This document shows, piece after piece, positions 1 to 8,086 of a stretch of 16,151 bases of DNA. A model generated the notes under the pieces. It was not told where the DNA came from. It worked only from the letters and a program-made list of their open reading frames with translations, and made no database searches. The stretch comes from Promethearchaeum sp. (lineage in GTDB: Archaea; Asgardarchaeota; Lokiarchaeia; Sigyniarchaeales; Promethearchaeaceae). Made by a program: the position numbers and the translations under genes. Numbering within the stretch: the first letter of the stretch is position 1; each line of letters begins with the position of its first letter. The stretch spans positions 1 to 16,151 of the forward strand of contig JAUWPK010000023.1 of assembly GCA_030611625.1 (NCBI GenBank), written 5' to 3'.

Positions 1-6
1 TATAAG

Positions 7-41
7 TTTATATATTTCGTTAAAATTAACTCCTAAAGGTG
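7..41 (+). promoter_or_regulatory. Putative TATA box and ribosome binding site of the first gene
   Basis: A TATA-like run, TTTATATATT, sits at 7-16, and AGGTG, complementary to the archaeal 16S rRNA 3' end, sits at 37-41, seven bases before the ATG at 49. The arrangement fits an archaeal promoter with a short leader, but A/T runs are common here, so the TATA box alone is weak evidence. Confidence 0.4.
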
Positions 42-48
42 TTCAAAA

Positions 49-903
49 ATGGAAACAAATTTAATTCTTTTATTTATTTCGGCGGCGGTGAAAACTGTAA
101 TTTTGTTCTTAATTGCGTCATTTCTTATAACAAGATGGCTCAATCAGAAATTAAGATATTTTACAGACTTCCCGTTTTTAAACGCTTTAGGTTTTTATAT
201 ATTTAGTCTTGGTAAACTTTTGGATATCTATTTATATTACTATTTTATAGATACTCCTAATTTAGCGACATTGAACGATCCTACTGCCCTTTTGCTTGGA
301 AAGATACGCTTTATTTTAAGTCCAATTCTGGTAGTTCTCCCATATTTCATTTTAATGCTAGTAATATGGTTAGAAAACAAGAAAAAAATTCAAAATATAC
401 TAGGAATTGGGTGGGTTACCTTAAGTCTTGTTGCAGTGCTCTTAGCTAAAGGATACACACAGTTTTTAATATTCAATTTGATAATTGCAATGCCTGTTAT
501 TGTCCTTTCAATAATATCTTTTGCGATTATCCATAAACAGCAAAAATTACCTCAGATAAACTCTCTATTAATAACTATAGGATGGAGTTCTTATTTAATA
601 ACGCAAATTATAAGGCCTTTATGGATTTCTCTTGGGAGTGGTTCATGGGGGTTAACATGGGTCGGGGAATTTTTGGAATTAATCTCTATGGTCATAATTG
701 GAATCGGTTTTATCAGACCGGCTTCATATTTTGAGAAGAACATTGAAGAATTAATAAAAAAAAAAATACTTGAGGATGACGGATCGTTTGAAATTGATGA
801 TAATATTGCAATGTATGAATATTTAAACGAAATTGAGAAAAAAAGGGAAAAAAACGAAGAAAACTCAAAATGGAAATATGATGTTGAGTGCTATATTCCT
901 TGA
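49..903 (+). CDS. Seven-helix integral membrane protein, function unknown
   Basis: I do not recognise a named family. Seven hydrophobic segments are visible at about residues 5-28, 44-66, 86-108, 117-134, 138-161, 170-193 and 202-222. They are followed by a charged tail of about 60 residues rich in Lys and Glu. Basic residues in the loops after helices 1, 3 and 5, and right after helix 7, suggest an outside N-terminus and a cytoplasmic tail. This is the layout of the seven-helix sensor modules found in front of signalling domains in many prokaryotes, but no kinase, cyclase or other output domain follows. The ATG at 49 has AGGTG seven bases upstream. The small gene at 1011 follows on the same strand, but a T-rich run between them makes co-transcription uncertain. 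A sensor or small-molecule transporter role would be a guess. Confidence 0.75.
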   Translation: METNLILLFISAAVKTVILFLIASFLITRWLNQKLRYFTDFPFLNALGFYIFSLGKLLDIYLYYYFIDTPNLATLNDPTALLLGKIRFILSPILVVLPYFILMLVIWLENKKKIQNILGIGWVTLSLVAVLLAKGYTQFLIFNLIIAMPVIVLSIISFAIIHKQQKLPQINSLLITIGWSSYLITQIIRPLWISLGSGSWGLTWVGEFLELISMVIIGIGFIRPASYFEKNIEELIKKKILEDDGSFEIDDNIAMYEYLNEIEKKREKNEENSKWKYDVECYIP

Positions 904-922
904 TTTTTTTCATTTTTTTTCC
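904..922 (+). terminator. Oligo-T run after the membrane protein gene
   Basis: Two T-rich runs follow directly after the TGA stop. Archaeal RNA polymerase terminates at oligo-T tracts without needing a hairpin, so this is a plausible terminator. T-runs are frequent in this genome, so confidence is modest. Confidence 0.35.
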
Positions 923-1010
923 TTTATTATCCCTAAGAAATTGATTCAAGAGAAAAAATTCAATTCTATTAATGGTAATCGGAAAAAATTTAAAATAAGA
1001 GTTCTAATTT

Positions 1011-1316
1011 ATGATTAGTATGATTATTCGAAGAAATAAACTATGGATAAAGTGGGCGGATTATTTAGATGAGAAAGTATATAAGATCATTGAAGATAAT
1101 CCAGGAAAATGGATAACTCTTCAAATTGAAGTAAATCAAGATACATGGAATGAAATAAAAGATGTTCCTGAAGATAAAATTGAAAAACTAACATTACTTG
1201 AGTACTTAAAAGGATATTCTTTTAAAATGGTTAAGATGGCAGAAATTAAGGTAAATCCTGATGAAAATCTGAATGGAGAATATTTTAAAGTTCATATTTT
1301 AAAAAAAAGTAATTGA
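1011..1316 (+). CDS. Small hypothetical protein (101 residues)
   Basis: No family is recognised. The protein is soluble, mixed alpha/beta in appearance, Lys/Glu-rich, with no membrane helix, no Cys pairs and no obvious nucleotide-binding motif. It carries several tryptophans (KLWIKWADYLD near the N-terminus, then KWIT and DTWNEI), which is more than chance open frames in this A+T-rich DNA usually show and supports it being real. The first ATG is at 1011. A second in-frame ATG at 1020, giving MIIRRNKLWIK, is an equally good start; neither has a clear ribosome binding site. It lies 107 bases after the membrane protein gene on the same strand and converges on the zinc finger gene that ends at 1368. 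The function is unknown. Confidence 0.55.
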   Translation: MISMIIRRNKLWIKWADYLDEKVYKIIEDNPGKWITLQIEVNQDTWNEIKDVPEDKIEKLTLLEYLKGYSFKMVKMAEIKVNPDENLNGEYFKVHILKKSN

Positions 1317-1367
1317 GATATTATCATATTTTGTCTTCTATCGTATCTAGTTTAATATTCAAGGTAT

Positions 1368-1634
1368 TTAGAGAAGATTAGGAATAATAACGGTAAACGT
1401 AACAATTCCAATGATAATTATGAGACTAAATGCCACTATCATTGAAACTTTCCTAATATTCTTAGCTGTTTTCCCGCATTCTGGACAATACATTCTTGTG
1501 AGAGCTATATTCGAAGTTCCAGAACTAGTTGTGCGTACAGTCGTTTGGCATTCAAGACAAATTAATTTCCCACATTTACTACATTTTTGTGTTGCTTCTC
1601 GATTAGGATGATAAAAACAAGTTAAATGTTCCAT
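1368..1634 (-). CDS. B-box-like zinc finger protein with C-terminal membrane anchor
   Basis: The gene encodes 88 residues. C6, H9, C18, C21, C26 and C29 give the spacing of a B-box-type zinc finger (CxxHP, then CxxC, then CxxC), and a further C50-x2-C53 pair (YCPECGK) could complete a second site. Residues 63-87 form one hydrophobic helix ending at the C-terminus, so the finger probably hangs on a membrane as a tail-anchored protein. The frame stays open to 1745, but the upstream 37 codons lack zinc-finger-like content. The ATG at 1634 starts directly at MEHLTCFYHP, with an A/T-rich TATA-like run about 35-40 bases upstream, so I take that as the start. Small B-box plus membrane-helix proteins occur in archaea and bacteria without an assigned function; a role in membrane-associated protein contacts is only inference. 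Confidence 0.75.
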   Translation of the reverse strand: MEHLTCFYHPNREATQKCSKCGKLICLECQTTVRTTSSGTSNIALTRMYCPECGKTAKNIRKVSMIVAFSLIIIIGIVTFTVIIPNLL

Positions 1635-2160
1635 GTTATACTTAATTGTTACCTTTGGATTAATAAATATTTCTATTGTAAGAAAACAAGTAAAAATGTG
1701 TTTTGTTCTCCGGAAGAATAGACTTATTATAGTGTCATTTACCAATATCGGAAAACAAATAGGTAAGTCTGTGGCGTTTCAAAAAAATTCAAATTTTAAC
1801 TCAAATGCTATTACATCTTAGTTTAGGTGTTTTAACATAAATAAAAAAAAAATTTTTTTTTTGGTTTTAATTCTTTGGGGATATAAGAATTTTCCCAGGT
1901 ATTCCGTAGGATCTGTGTGTGATTAAAACGAAATTAAATATTCTGCGATGGTTAAAATCGAAAAGCGTATCCATAAGGGATATATTCTCGAGTTATTGTT
2001 TCAATTTTTCTTTGATTGTATTTGTTCATAATGTACACCTAAAAGGTTTTTTACTAAATACATAAAATTAATTTGATTATTTAACTGCGGAGAGAAAATG
2101 GAAGTGTAAAGTTTGTTCATACCATTTTTCCATCATAACATCTTGAAAGAATTGAAAAAA
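1635..2160. other. Gene-free intergenic stretch
   Basis: No convincing gene, tRNA or repeat array is seen. On the minus strand it would hold the 3' end of the ceramidase-like transcript and the promoter of the zinc finger gene. A run of ten A followed by ten T at about 1842-1861 makes a perfect palindrome that could act as a terminator in either direction. A short frame around 2099-2143 reads KWKCKVCSYHF, but it has no start codon and ends after a few codons. Confidence 0.6.
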
Positions 2161-3453
2161 TTAAGAAAAATCGCGAATTATTTTTTCAATTTCATCCACA
2201 ATCATATACCCTGTTTCGCTTGAAGCAGCTAAACTTTCTTCATAGCCTTTGGTATTATTATATGAATCTCTTGCAATAATATATCCCACAGCGCCATCTG
2301 TCAATTCAAGAACAATTGGTTCGAATTTTAAGTTCACATTTCGAATTGTTTCTTTTATTTTCACACCGAATTCGCCAAATGGTTCACCTGGGATACAAAC
2401 AATGATGATGTTATTTAATTTTATTATCGATATTTTAACCTTTAAATAGATTTTGTCTTCTATTTCTTTAACTCCCATAAAACTGAGATTTAATTCCTTA
2501 AACATCTTAATTTTTACCAGATCATTTATAATGACGTGAATCCATGATGTTTTTATCCTAAGATCCAATTCTATATTAGGTAAAGAGCAAATTTTCAATT
2601 TATCCTCTCTTAGGGTATGTAACACATCGGCAGCAGCTTGCCTACCAACCCTTTCTGCATCATAGATTTCCCTTACTTCATCATTAAATCGACAATTCCA
2701 AGGGTTTGTATTTCCTGCAGTTCCTTGACCAAAAATAACCAATGTTTTCCAATCTAGATTGTATGTTTTCTTTAGGATCTCTTCAGTGAAATATGGCCAA
2801 TCCCTTGAGATTAAGTAATTTTCTTCACCTAGAGCAACACAATGGTTTGCTAAATTAAAAAATATTCCTCTAATATTGGATCCAGATAGAAATTTATTTT
2901 CTTTAAGAAATACCATAGAAAAGATATCTGTATCGACAACTTCCGCAGCAGGATCTTCATATCTTCGATTATGTCCGATATCTGTTTTTCCCCAATTATA
3001 TTTAATGATTGCTGGTTTTAAATTTTGAAGGGCACCATACACTGAAGTTGCAATTACATATTGATGATAAGGAACTCCATTTTTTGCATACCATCCCTTG
3101 TCAAAATTGTGGGGCTTTTTAATTCGATCATAAAAAAAATCAAGATTTGTTGTAATCCGTTGAGATGAATGGGTATGAATAGCATGAATAATGACATTCT
3201 CCTTTTTAACGACTCCTTTAGTTATTTTCTCGACATTCTGACTGATCTTATCAGAGAAATCATAAGAAACCCATAATAAATCGCAAATTATTAGAGCGAT
3301 ATGCAAATTTGTTTCAGAATCTTTAAAAAGAATACAACGGGCATGGACATCATCATGAATACCAAGTGCATTATATTTTCGATGTTCGTAACCACCTAAG
3401 GGAGTTCCTAATGGTGGAGTGATTGTTACCTTAGCTAAACCTACTTCTAACAT
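2161..3453 (-). CDS. Neutral/alkaline ceramidase-like metal-dependent amidohydrolase
   Basis: The protein begins GLAKVTITPPLGTPLGGY, the signature opening of the neutral/alkaline non-lysosomal ceramidase family. The family's other landmarks follow in order: HTH at residues 93-95, NH at 203-204, GQGTAGNTNP at 242-251, GEPF at 356-359, and GYIIARDSY...GYEES at 390-406. In studied ceramidases two His, one Glu and one Tyr at matching places bind zinc, so H93 or H95, H204, E357 and Y391 or Y398 are candidates. The serine that cuts the amide in ceramidases lies in the third motif; here the motif reads GNTNP, as in many family members of unknown substrate, so N-acyl-sphingosine cleavage should not be assumed. 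At 430 residues it lacks the C-terminal Ig-like domain of true ceramidases. No signal peptide is seen, so it is probably cytoplasmic. It starts 25 bases after the lyase gene and is likely co-transcribed with it. Confidence 0.85.
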   Translation of the reverse strand: MLEVGLAKVTITPPLGTPLGGYEHRKYNALGIHDDVHARCILFKDSETNLHIALIICDLLWVSYDFSDKISQNVEKITKGVVKKENVIIHAIHTHSSQRITTNLDFFYDRIKKPHNFDKGWYAKNGVPYHQYVIATSVYGALQNLKPAIIKYNWGKTDIGHNRRYEDPAAEVVDTDIFSMVFLKENKFLSGSNIRGIFFNLANHCVALGEENYLISRDWPYFTEEILKKTYNLDWKTLVIFGQGTAGNTNPWNCRFNDEVREIYDAERVGRQAAADVLHTLREDKLKICSLPNIELDLRIKTSWIHVIINDLVKIKMFKELNLSFMGVKEIEDKIYLKVKISIIKLNNIIIVCIPGEPFGEFGVKIKETIRNVNLKFEPIVLELTDGAVGYIIARDSYNNTKGYEESLAASSETGYMIVDEIEKIIRDFS

Positions 3454-3478
3454 GCTTCTCAGTTTCCAAATATTAAAA

Positions 3479-3717
3479 TTATTTATTCAAATGTTTTTTT
3501 AGTACAGTTTCTATTCGTTCTAGAGCGTCTTGTAAAATTGATAAAGGACAAGCAATATTAATTCTTTGAAATCCTAATCCTCCTATTCCAAACATTTCAC
3601 CTTTATCCAAGCCAACTTTCGCTTCCTTCTTCAAAATTTCATCCAATTCAACTGGACTTAAAGTTAATCCTCGAAAGTCCATCCATATCAGGTAAGTTCC
3701 CTCTGGCTCAATTACTT
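3479..3717 (-). pseudogene. Frameshifted C-terminal part of the PatB/MalY-type lyase
   Basis: This frame, read from 3717 back to 3479, continues the lyase gene after a one-base shift. Through the junction it reads HGVKVIEPEGTYLIWMDFRG and then GLDKGEMFGIGGLGFQRINIACP, the normal C-terminal domain of PatB/MalY-type aminotransferases, including the Arg of FQRINIACP that holds the substrate carboxylate. It would not be translated alone: its first ATG (3682) falls inside the family domain and has no ribosome binding site. Restoring one A/T base in the six-base run at 3746-3751 joins both parts into a protein of about 400 residues, the usual family length. Either the assembly has a homopolymer error or the gene is recently broken. 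Confidence 0.85.
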
Positions 3718-4683
3718 TTACCCCATGTAATCTTTCTTGAATAAATTTTTTAGAAACTCATAATTTCTTTTTATATATACCATTGCTGCATCCAACCAAT
3801 CTTCACACTCATTATAGGCTGTTTTTAAAGCAATGGCTCCAAATATTCCTGGAAATGTTAGTGATAATCTTTCCATTTGATTAACAAAAATCTGTCTCTT
3901 AACGGGTTCTGGAATAATAATATTAGAAGTTTGTAATCCTGCGATATTGAATGTTTTGCTTCCTGCAGTGCATGTGACAGAATTTTGGGCAAATTCTTCT
4001 GATAATGAAGCAAATGGAATATGTTTAAATCCAGGAAATATTAGATCACAGTGAATTTCATCGGAAATTACTAAAATATTATTTTTAATGCATATATTTC
4101 CTAATTTTATCAATTCTTCTCTTTGCCATATGCGAGCAATCGGGTTATGGGGACTGCAGAGAATAAGGATTTTTGCTCGAGGATCTTTAATTTTTTTTTC
4201 TAAATCTTCAAAATCCATCTCATAATGATCATCAATCAATTTCAAAGGATTTACTAACGCTCTTCTACCATTGTTCTTGATAGATTCCTTAAACGGATAA
4301 TATACAGGTTCTTGAATTATTATTTTATCACCTGGTTTGCTAAAAGCCAGTACTAAATTACAAATTGCAGAAACAATTCCTGGAGTATAAACAAACCAAT
4401 CTCTTTGAATAATCCAGTTATGTCTTCGTTGGAACCAATCAATTGTAGCTTGGTAAAAATCTTCTTCTGGTAACGTATACCCAAAAATTCCATGATTTAT
4501 CCTTTTTATCATTGCATCGGTAATTGCTTTTGGAGCTCGAAAATCCATATCTGCAACCCATAGAGGTAGAAGATCTTCATACTTCAACCATCTTTTTAGA
4601 AATTCTGGTTTCCATTTAATAGTCCCGTAGCATTTGCGGTCAATTATTTCATCAAAATTCCATTTAATTGTATTTTCATCCAT
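3718..4683 (-). CDS. PatB/MalY-type PLP-dependent C-S lyase / aminotransferase (N-terminal part, frameshifted)
   Basis: This is a fold-type I PLP enzyme of the MalY/PatB cystathionine beta-lyase-like branch of class I/II aminotransferases. Visible markers are LPLWVADMDF at 39-48 (diagnostic of this branch), GYT at 68-70, EPVYYPF at 125-131, SPHNP at 177-181 (Asn to the PLP ring), SDEIHCDL at 207-214 (Asp to the pyridine nitrogen) and SKTFNIAGLQ at 242-251, with K243 as the Schiff-base lysine. Family members split C-S bonds of cystathionine or related thioethers, giving a thiol, pyruvate and ammonia, or act as aminotransferases. The frame stops early at 3718 with a non-homologous ending (NLFKKDYMG); the true continuation is in the next frame. 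The gene lies 57 bases after the MFS gene and 25 bases before the ceramidase-like gene, so the three probably share a transcript. Confidence 0.88.
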   Translation of the reverse strand: MDENTIKWNFDEIIDRKCYGTIKWKPEFLKRWLKYEDLLPLWVADMDFRAPKAITDAMIKRINHGIFGYTLPEEDFYQATIDWFQRRHNWIIQRDWFVYTPGIVSAICNLVLAFSKPGDKIIIQEPVYYPFKESIKNNGRRALVNPLKLIDDHYEMDFEDLEKKIKDPRAKILILCSPHNPIARIWQREELIKLGNICIKNNILVISDEIHCDLIFPGFKHIPFASLSEEFAQNSVTCTAGSKTFNIAGLQTSNIIIPEPVKRQIFVNQMERLSLTFPGIFGAIALKTAYNECEDWLDAAMVYIKRNYEFLKNLFKKDYMG

Positions 4684-4740
4684 CCGATATCTCTTTCTTT
4701 GTGTTTCTTTAAAATATATAAATAAAAAAGTAGATAAATA

Positions 4741-6132
4741 TTATTGCTTCATTTCAAGAGCGCGTTTTTCCAGCGTAGTATGGACATTTTCTAAATCTCC
4801 TTTAATATATCGAAAAACTGGAAGCCAAAGAACAATATTTAATATCCAAAATCCAACTCCTGCCCACATTGCCGCCATTATTCCTCCTAAATAATCTGCA
4901 ATATATACCCCAATTAAAGGTCCTAAACTTCTTCCGATCATATCCATGAAATTAGCCAATCCTATCATAGTTGCTCGATGTTCCGGTAAATTTATGTCTG
5001 TAAGGCTGGAATACCAATTAGGATTGACACCTTGATTTATAAACATCAAAAATACCAAGAGGATTGAACTGATAGTTAATCCCGGTACTGCAAATGCTTG
5101 TCCAATTGTTGCATTATCTGGGAGTCTATAGTCGATTAATAGAAATCCAATAAACAATATAACAGGAAAAGCGTTACAGATCAAAGCCAGTAAAATTTTT
5201 GCTCTTTTATCCTTTTGATATAATTTATCACCTAATATACCTATTAGAACAGTTCCTAAACCACCAAATATCAGAGCTCCGAGCAAAATAATTGTCATTA
5301 CGTTTTCTTGGACATTATGAAAATCCTCCATATATTTAAAGATGAAAAACATAATAATTCCATCAGGAAAGCAGTCAACAAAATTCATAATTAGCCAAAA
5401 ATTGCTTTTGTTTGTCCACATTATTTTAAAATCTTCTTTGGCTAGTTTAAAACGATATTCTGCACCTTCTAACATTAATTCTTTTAATTCTACTTCTTGG
5501 GATCCCCGTTTTGGCTCTTTGACAAAGATTAGTGCAAAAGCTAGGACAAAATTAATAATTCCAACAAATAAATACGGTATTCGCCAATTACCGGTTGCAC
5601 CTTCAAGGAGTCCTGCAATAATTAAACCTCCCATTTGACCAATTATCATCGCTAAATTTATATATCCAAAAACCGTTGCCCTTTTTTTTGGATCAGCAAG
5701 GTCTCCCATTAATGAAAAGACTGTAGGAATTATCATACCAATCCCAATGCCGTTCAATGCTCGGGTTATAAAAAAGAAAACATAACCTGTTTGTCCACTC
5801 GGACAAAATATTGTAATAATGGAAAAAAAGGAATAAGTTATACTTCCAAAGAAGCATATTTTCTTACGAGAACCTCGATCTGCAAAAATACCTGCAAATA
5901 TCATAGAGATTGCTGAGAGGATTGTAAAAGTAGATTGAACCCAACCTAATGGTACGGTTTTACTAATATCATTGAAAAAATCAAGTAATAATGGATTTAA
6001 TAATGGAGATAACATATTTTGATCCATATAATCTAACATCATAATAAGAAAAAACAGTAAAATCGTTAATTTCCATGAGATTGATGCAATTTTTTTCCGT
6101 TGAGGGTTATTTTTTTTATCAAATTCATTCAT
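4741..6132 (-). CDS. Major facilitator superfamily transporter
   Basis: This 463-residue protein has about twelve membrane helices and a central cytoplasmic loop around residues 205-245. Motif A of the superfamily is at 81-91 (GIFADRGSRKK) in the loop between helices 2 and 3. LDYMDQNMLSPLLNPLL in helix 1, RALNGIGIGMIIPT in helix 4 and the FVKEPKRGSQE end of helix 6 resemble the Spinster-like branch, some of whose members move lysolipids or sphingolipids, but I hold that placement only weakly. The substrate is unknown. It is the first gene of a minus-strand set with a C-S lyase and a ceramidase-like hydrolase, so it may import or export a substrate or product of one of them. The ATG at 6132 is followed by a second at 6128 in another frame; A/T-rich DNA upstream could hold the promoter. 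Confidence 0.9.
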   Translation of the reverse strand: MNEFDKKNNPQRKKIASISWKLTILLFFLIMMLDYMDQNMLSPLLNPLLLDFFNDISKTVPLGWVQSTFTILSAISMIFAGIFADRGSRKKICFFGSITYSFFSIITIFCPSGQTGYVFFFITRALNGIGIGMIIPTVFSLMGDLADPKKRATVFGYINLAMIIGQMGGLIIAGLLEGATGNWRIPYLFVGIINFVLAFALIFVKEPKRGSQEVELKELMLEGAEYRFKLAKEDFKIMWTNKSNFWLIMNFVDCFPDGIIMFFIFKYMEDFHNVQENVMTIILLGALIFGGLGTVLIGILGDKLYQKDKRAKILLALICNAFPVILFIGFLLIDYRLPDNATIGQAFAVPGLTISSILLVFLMFINQGVNPNWYSSLTDINLPEHRATMIGLANFMDMIGRSLGPLIGVYIADYLGGIMAAMWAGVGFWILNIVLWLPVFRYIKGDLENVHTTLEKRALEMKQ

Positions 6133-6216
6133 TTGATAATAAATTGATTTTTGATTTTTTTAAGTTTATAGAAATTAAATTGAAGTGAAAAAAATTTTGT
6201 AGATAAAAAAATAGTA

Positions 6217-7008
6217 TTACTTTTTTTTAGTTTTCCAAGATTTATACGCAGAAATAACTTCAGGGGGGCACTTTTTACATTTGGAAATGTGTCTTAAAAC
6301 TGAAACTTTGGCTTTTTGACAATATGGACATATCTCTTTTATACTATCACCACTACCAATTTTTTTGATTTTTCCAATTACTTCTTTTTCAAAATCGATA
6401 GAGGATTCGTCACCATTACCTTCTTTATCATTACCGTCAAAATCTTCAATTTCATCTTCAAAGTCTTCATCTTCCTCGTCTTCTTCCTCTTCTCCTTTTA
6501 TAGACCCGTGCTTCTTTCCTAATCCTTCCTCTTTTTCATCTACATAGTCGTTATCTTCTTTTTCTTCTTTTTCATGACCGATGATTACTACTTCTTCTTC
6601 CTCTTCAGTTACTTTCTCTATTTCGAAATCATCATCATCATCATCTTCTACTTTCTTTTTCTTTGATTTCTTCTTACTTTTCTTTGATTTTTTTTTCTTC
6701 TTTCCTTCTTCTTCTTCCACTATGAAGTCTTCATCAGAAAATTCTAGATCGTTTTCGTCAAATTTAAAATCTTTTGCTTCTGAAGCATGATACATCTCTG
6801 ACATTTCAGTTTGTGAGGAATTTTCAACATATAAAGTACAAATTTGACAGATCAGATTATAAGGGCTTAAATTAAATTTTCTTTCAGTACAATAACATAA
6901 AGGCTTTTTAGCATTAGATATATCATCAATATTCTTTAAATATTTACAAGCAATCGTTCTTAGAATTTTTGTGGTTTTAGATTTAGTAGTTTTTTTCTTT
7001 TTTGCCAT
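6217..7008 (-). CDS. Zinc-finger-capped, highly charged disordered protein
   Basis: This 263-residue protein has folded ends and a disordered middle. The N-terminus is lysine-rich (MAKKKKTTKSKTTK), followed by C21, C38, C40, C54 and C57, which could bind zinc. Residues about 80-210 are nearly all Asp, Glu, Lys and Ser, with a basic block at 103-119 (KKKKK and SKK repeats) between acidic blocks. The C-terminus holds C227-x2-C230, H240, C244 and C247 in CPYCQKAKVSVLRHISKC, a compact C2HC-type finger that could bind nucleic acid or protein. Charge-block tails of this kind are typical of eukaryotic nuclear proteins and are also seen in Asgard archaea. I recognise no family. The gene is divergent from the radical SAM operon. 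Several long serine-rich open frames on the other strand are shadows of its low-complexity codons. Confidence 0.75.
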   Translation of the reverse strand: MAKKKKTTKSKTTKILRTIACKYLKNIDDISNAKKPLCYCTERKFNLSPYNLICQICTLYVENSSQTEMSEMYHASEAKDFKFDENDLEFSDEDFIVEEEEGKKKKKSKKSKKKSKKKKVEDDDDDDFEIEKVTEEEEEVVIIGHEKEEKEDNDYVDEKEEGLGKKHGSIKGEEEEDEEDEDFEDEIEDFDGNDKEGNGDESSIDFEKEVIGKIKKIGSGDSIKEICPYCQKAKVSVLRHISKCKKCPPEVISAYKSWKTKKK

Positions 7009-7104
7009 ATCTTAAGCAATCTCTTTTTTCAGTATTAATGGTTTTTTAAGAATTACATTAAAAAAAAATTTTATGTTTTAGAATAATAATAATTTTGAGG
7101 TTTT
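7009..7104. promoter_or_regulatory. Divergent promoter region
   Basis: These 96 bases separate two divergently transcribed genes and should hold both promoters. On the plus strand an A/T-rich TATA-like stretch lies about 30-45 bases before the radical SAM start, and GAGGT at 7097-7101 is a close ribosome binding site for the ATG at 7105. No clear ribosome binding site precedes the minus-strand ATG at 7008, so that mRNA may be leaderless. Confidence 0.5.
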
Positions 7105-8016
7105 ATGACTTCACCTTCATTATATTACAGTAAACCCGTTTTTAGGCCCCCTTCTGAGGGAAACTCTCTTCTACTTACAGTAACTATAGGTTGCACCTTC
7201 AACTGCACATTTTGCTACCCTTATAAGCATAAAATTTTTTCTATCAGAACTATCGAAGATATTAAGCGCGATATTGATATTTCAAAAAAAATTTATGGAA
7301 ATTCTGTTAGAAAAATATTTATTCTTGATGGAAATGCTTTCATCTTAAAACCTGATAAATTAATCGAAATTTCAAATTACTGTTATAAACAACACAAGAA
7401 CCTCCAACGAGTAAGCGCATATGCTCATGCAAACGATATTATATCTAAGTCGGATGAGGATTTATTGAGGATTGCAGAATCTGGTCTTAATATGGTTTAT
7501 TTGGGGATTGAAACAGGAGATAATGATCTATTAAAATCAATAAATAAAAAAACTACGGCGGAAAATTTAATTAAGGCCGTTCACAAATTACACAATTCAG
7601 GAATAATCTTATCTGGCACAATAATTTTAGGATTAGCAGGAAATGATCCAGAATTAAGTAAAAAACATGCAATCTCAACAGCAAAACTTATTAATAATAT
7701 GAATCCCAAAAAAAACCAGACTTGGTACATATCAGCTTTAAGTTTAATGCTTCCTCCAGGAACTGAATTAGAAAATGATGTTAAAAGAGGGATATTTACT
7801 CCTTTAAATCAGAAAGATACCTTGAAAGAACTTAAAATGTTTTTAGAGAATCTTTCAGATGATCTTCACGATTTAATATTCAGATCTAATCACGCTTCTA
7901 ATTATTTAGCTTTGAAAGGTATATTGGCTGAAGATAGAAATAAATTAGTCCAAAAAGTAAAATATGGGTTGAATCATCCAGAATCTTTAAGACCCGAATT
8001 TTATCGCGGGCTTTAA
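7105..8016 (+). CDS. Radical SAM enzyme (COG1032-like core, no B12 domain)
   Basis: The radical SAM cluster motif is C30-x3-C34-x2-C37 (GCTFNCTFC), which binds the 4Fe-4S cluster that cleaves S-adenosylmethionine. The flanking text is typical of a stand-alone group: RPPSEGNSLLLTVTIGC before the cluster, KIFSIRTIEDIKRDI after it, ILDGNAF at 73-79 (where relatives have a DGDA motif) and VYLGIETGDNDLLK at 131-144. At 303 residues it carries only the core barrel, with no N-terminal cobalamin-binding domain and no extra cluster-binding cysteines at the C-terminus. The reaction is unknown. It opens a same-strand set with a polyprenyl synthase 70 bases downstream, so modification of an isoprenoid or quinone-type compound is a reasonable but unproven idea. 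Confidence 0.85.
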   Translation: MTSPSLYYSKPVFRPPSEGNSLLLTVTIGCTFNCTFCYPYKHKIFSIRTIEDIKRDIDISKKIYGNSVRKIFILDGNAFILKPDKLIEISNYCYKQHKNLQRVSAYAHANDIISKSDEDLLRIAESGLNMVYLGIETGDNDLLKSINKKTTAENLIKAVHKLHNSGIILSGTIILGLAGNDPELSKKHAISTAKLINNMNPKKNQTWYISALSLMLPPGTELENDVKRGIFTPLNQKDTLKELKMFLENLSDDLHDLIFRSNHASNYLALKGILAEDRNKLVQKVKYGLNHPESLRPEFYRGL

Positions 8017-8086
8017 AATTTAGAAAATAATTTCCAAACAAATATTAATTATTAATTCACCTCTTATATTAAAAGAAGGTTAAATT

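Noticed and set aside
833..1018. Second reading frame overlapping the end of the membrane protein gene
   Set aside because: Low-complexity Lys/Phe content, overlaps a better gene and has no ribosome binding site.
1411..1611. Plus-strand open frame opposite the zinc finger gene
   Set aside because: It is the antisense of the Cys/His motif codons and shows no family features.
1842..1861. A10T10 palindrome as an attachment site or origin
   Set aside because: A/T homopolymers are common throughout this window and no repeats or replication genes are nearby.
2075..2146. Rubredoxin-like fragment KWKCKVCSYHF
   Set aside because: There is no start codon, the frame is under 25 codons and there is no second CxxC pair; likely chance.
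6316..6790. Serine- and phenylalanine-rich open frames on the plus strand
   Set aside because: They are reverse reads of the Glu/Asp/Lys codons of the charged protein on the minus strand and have no start signals.
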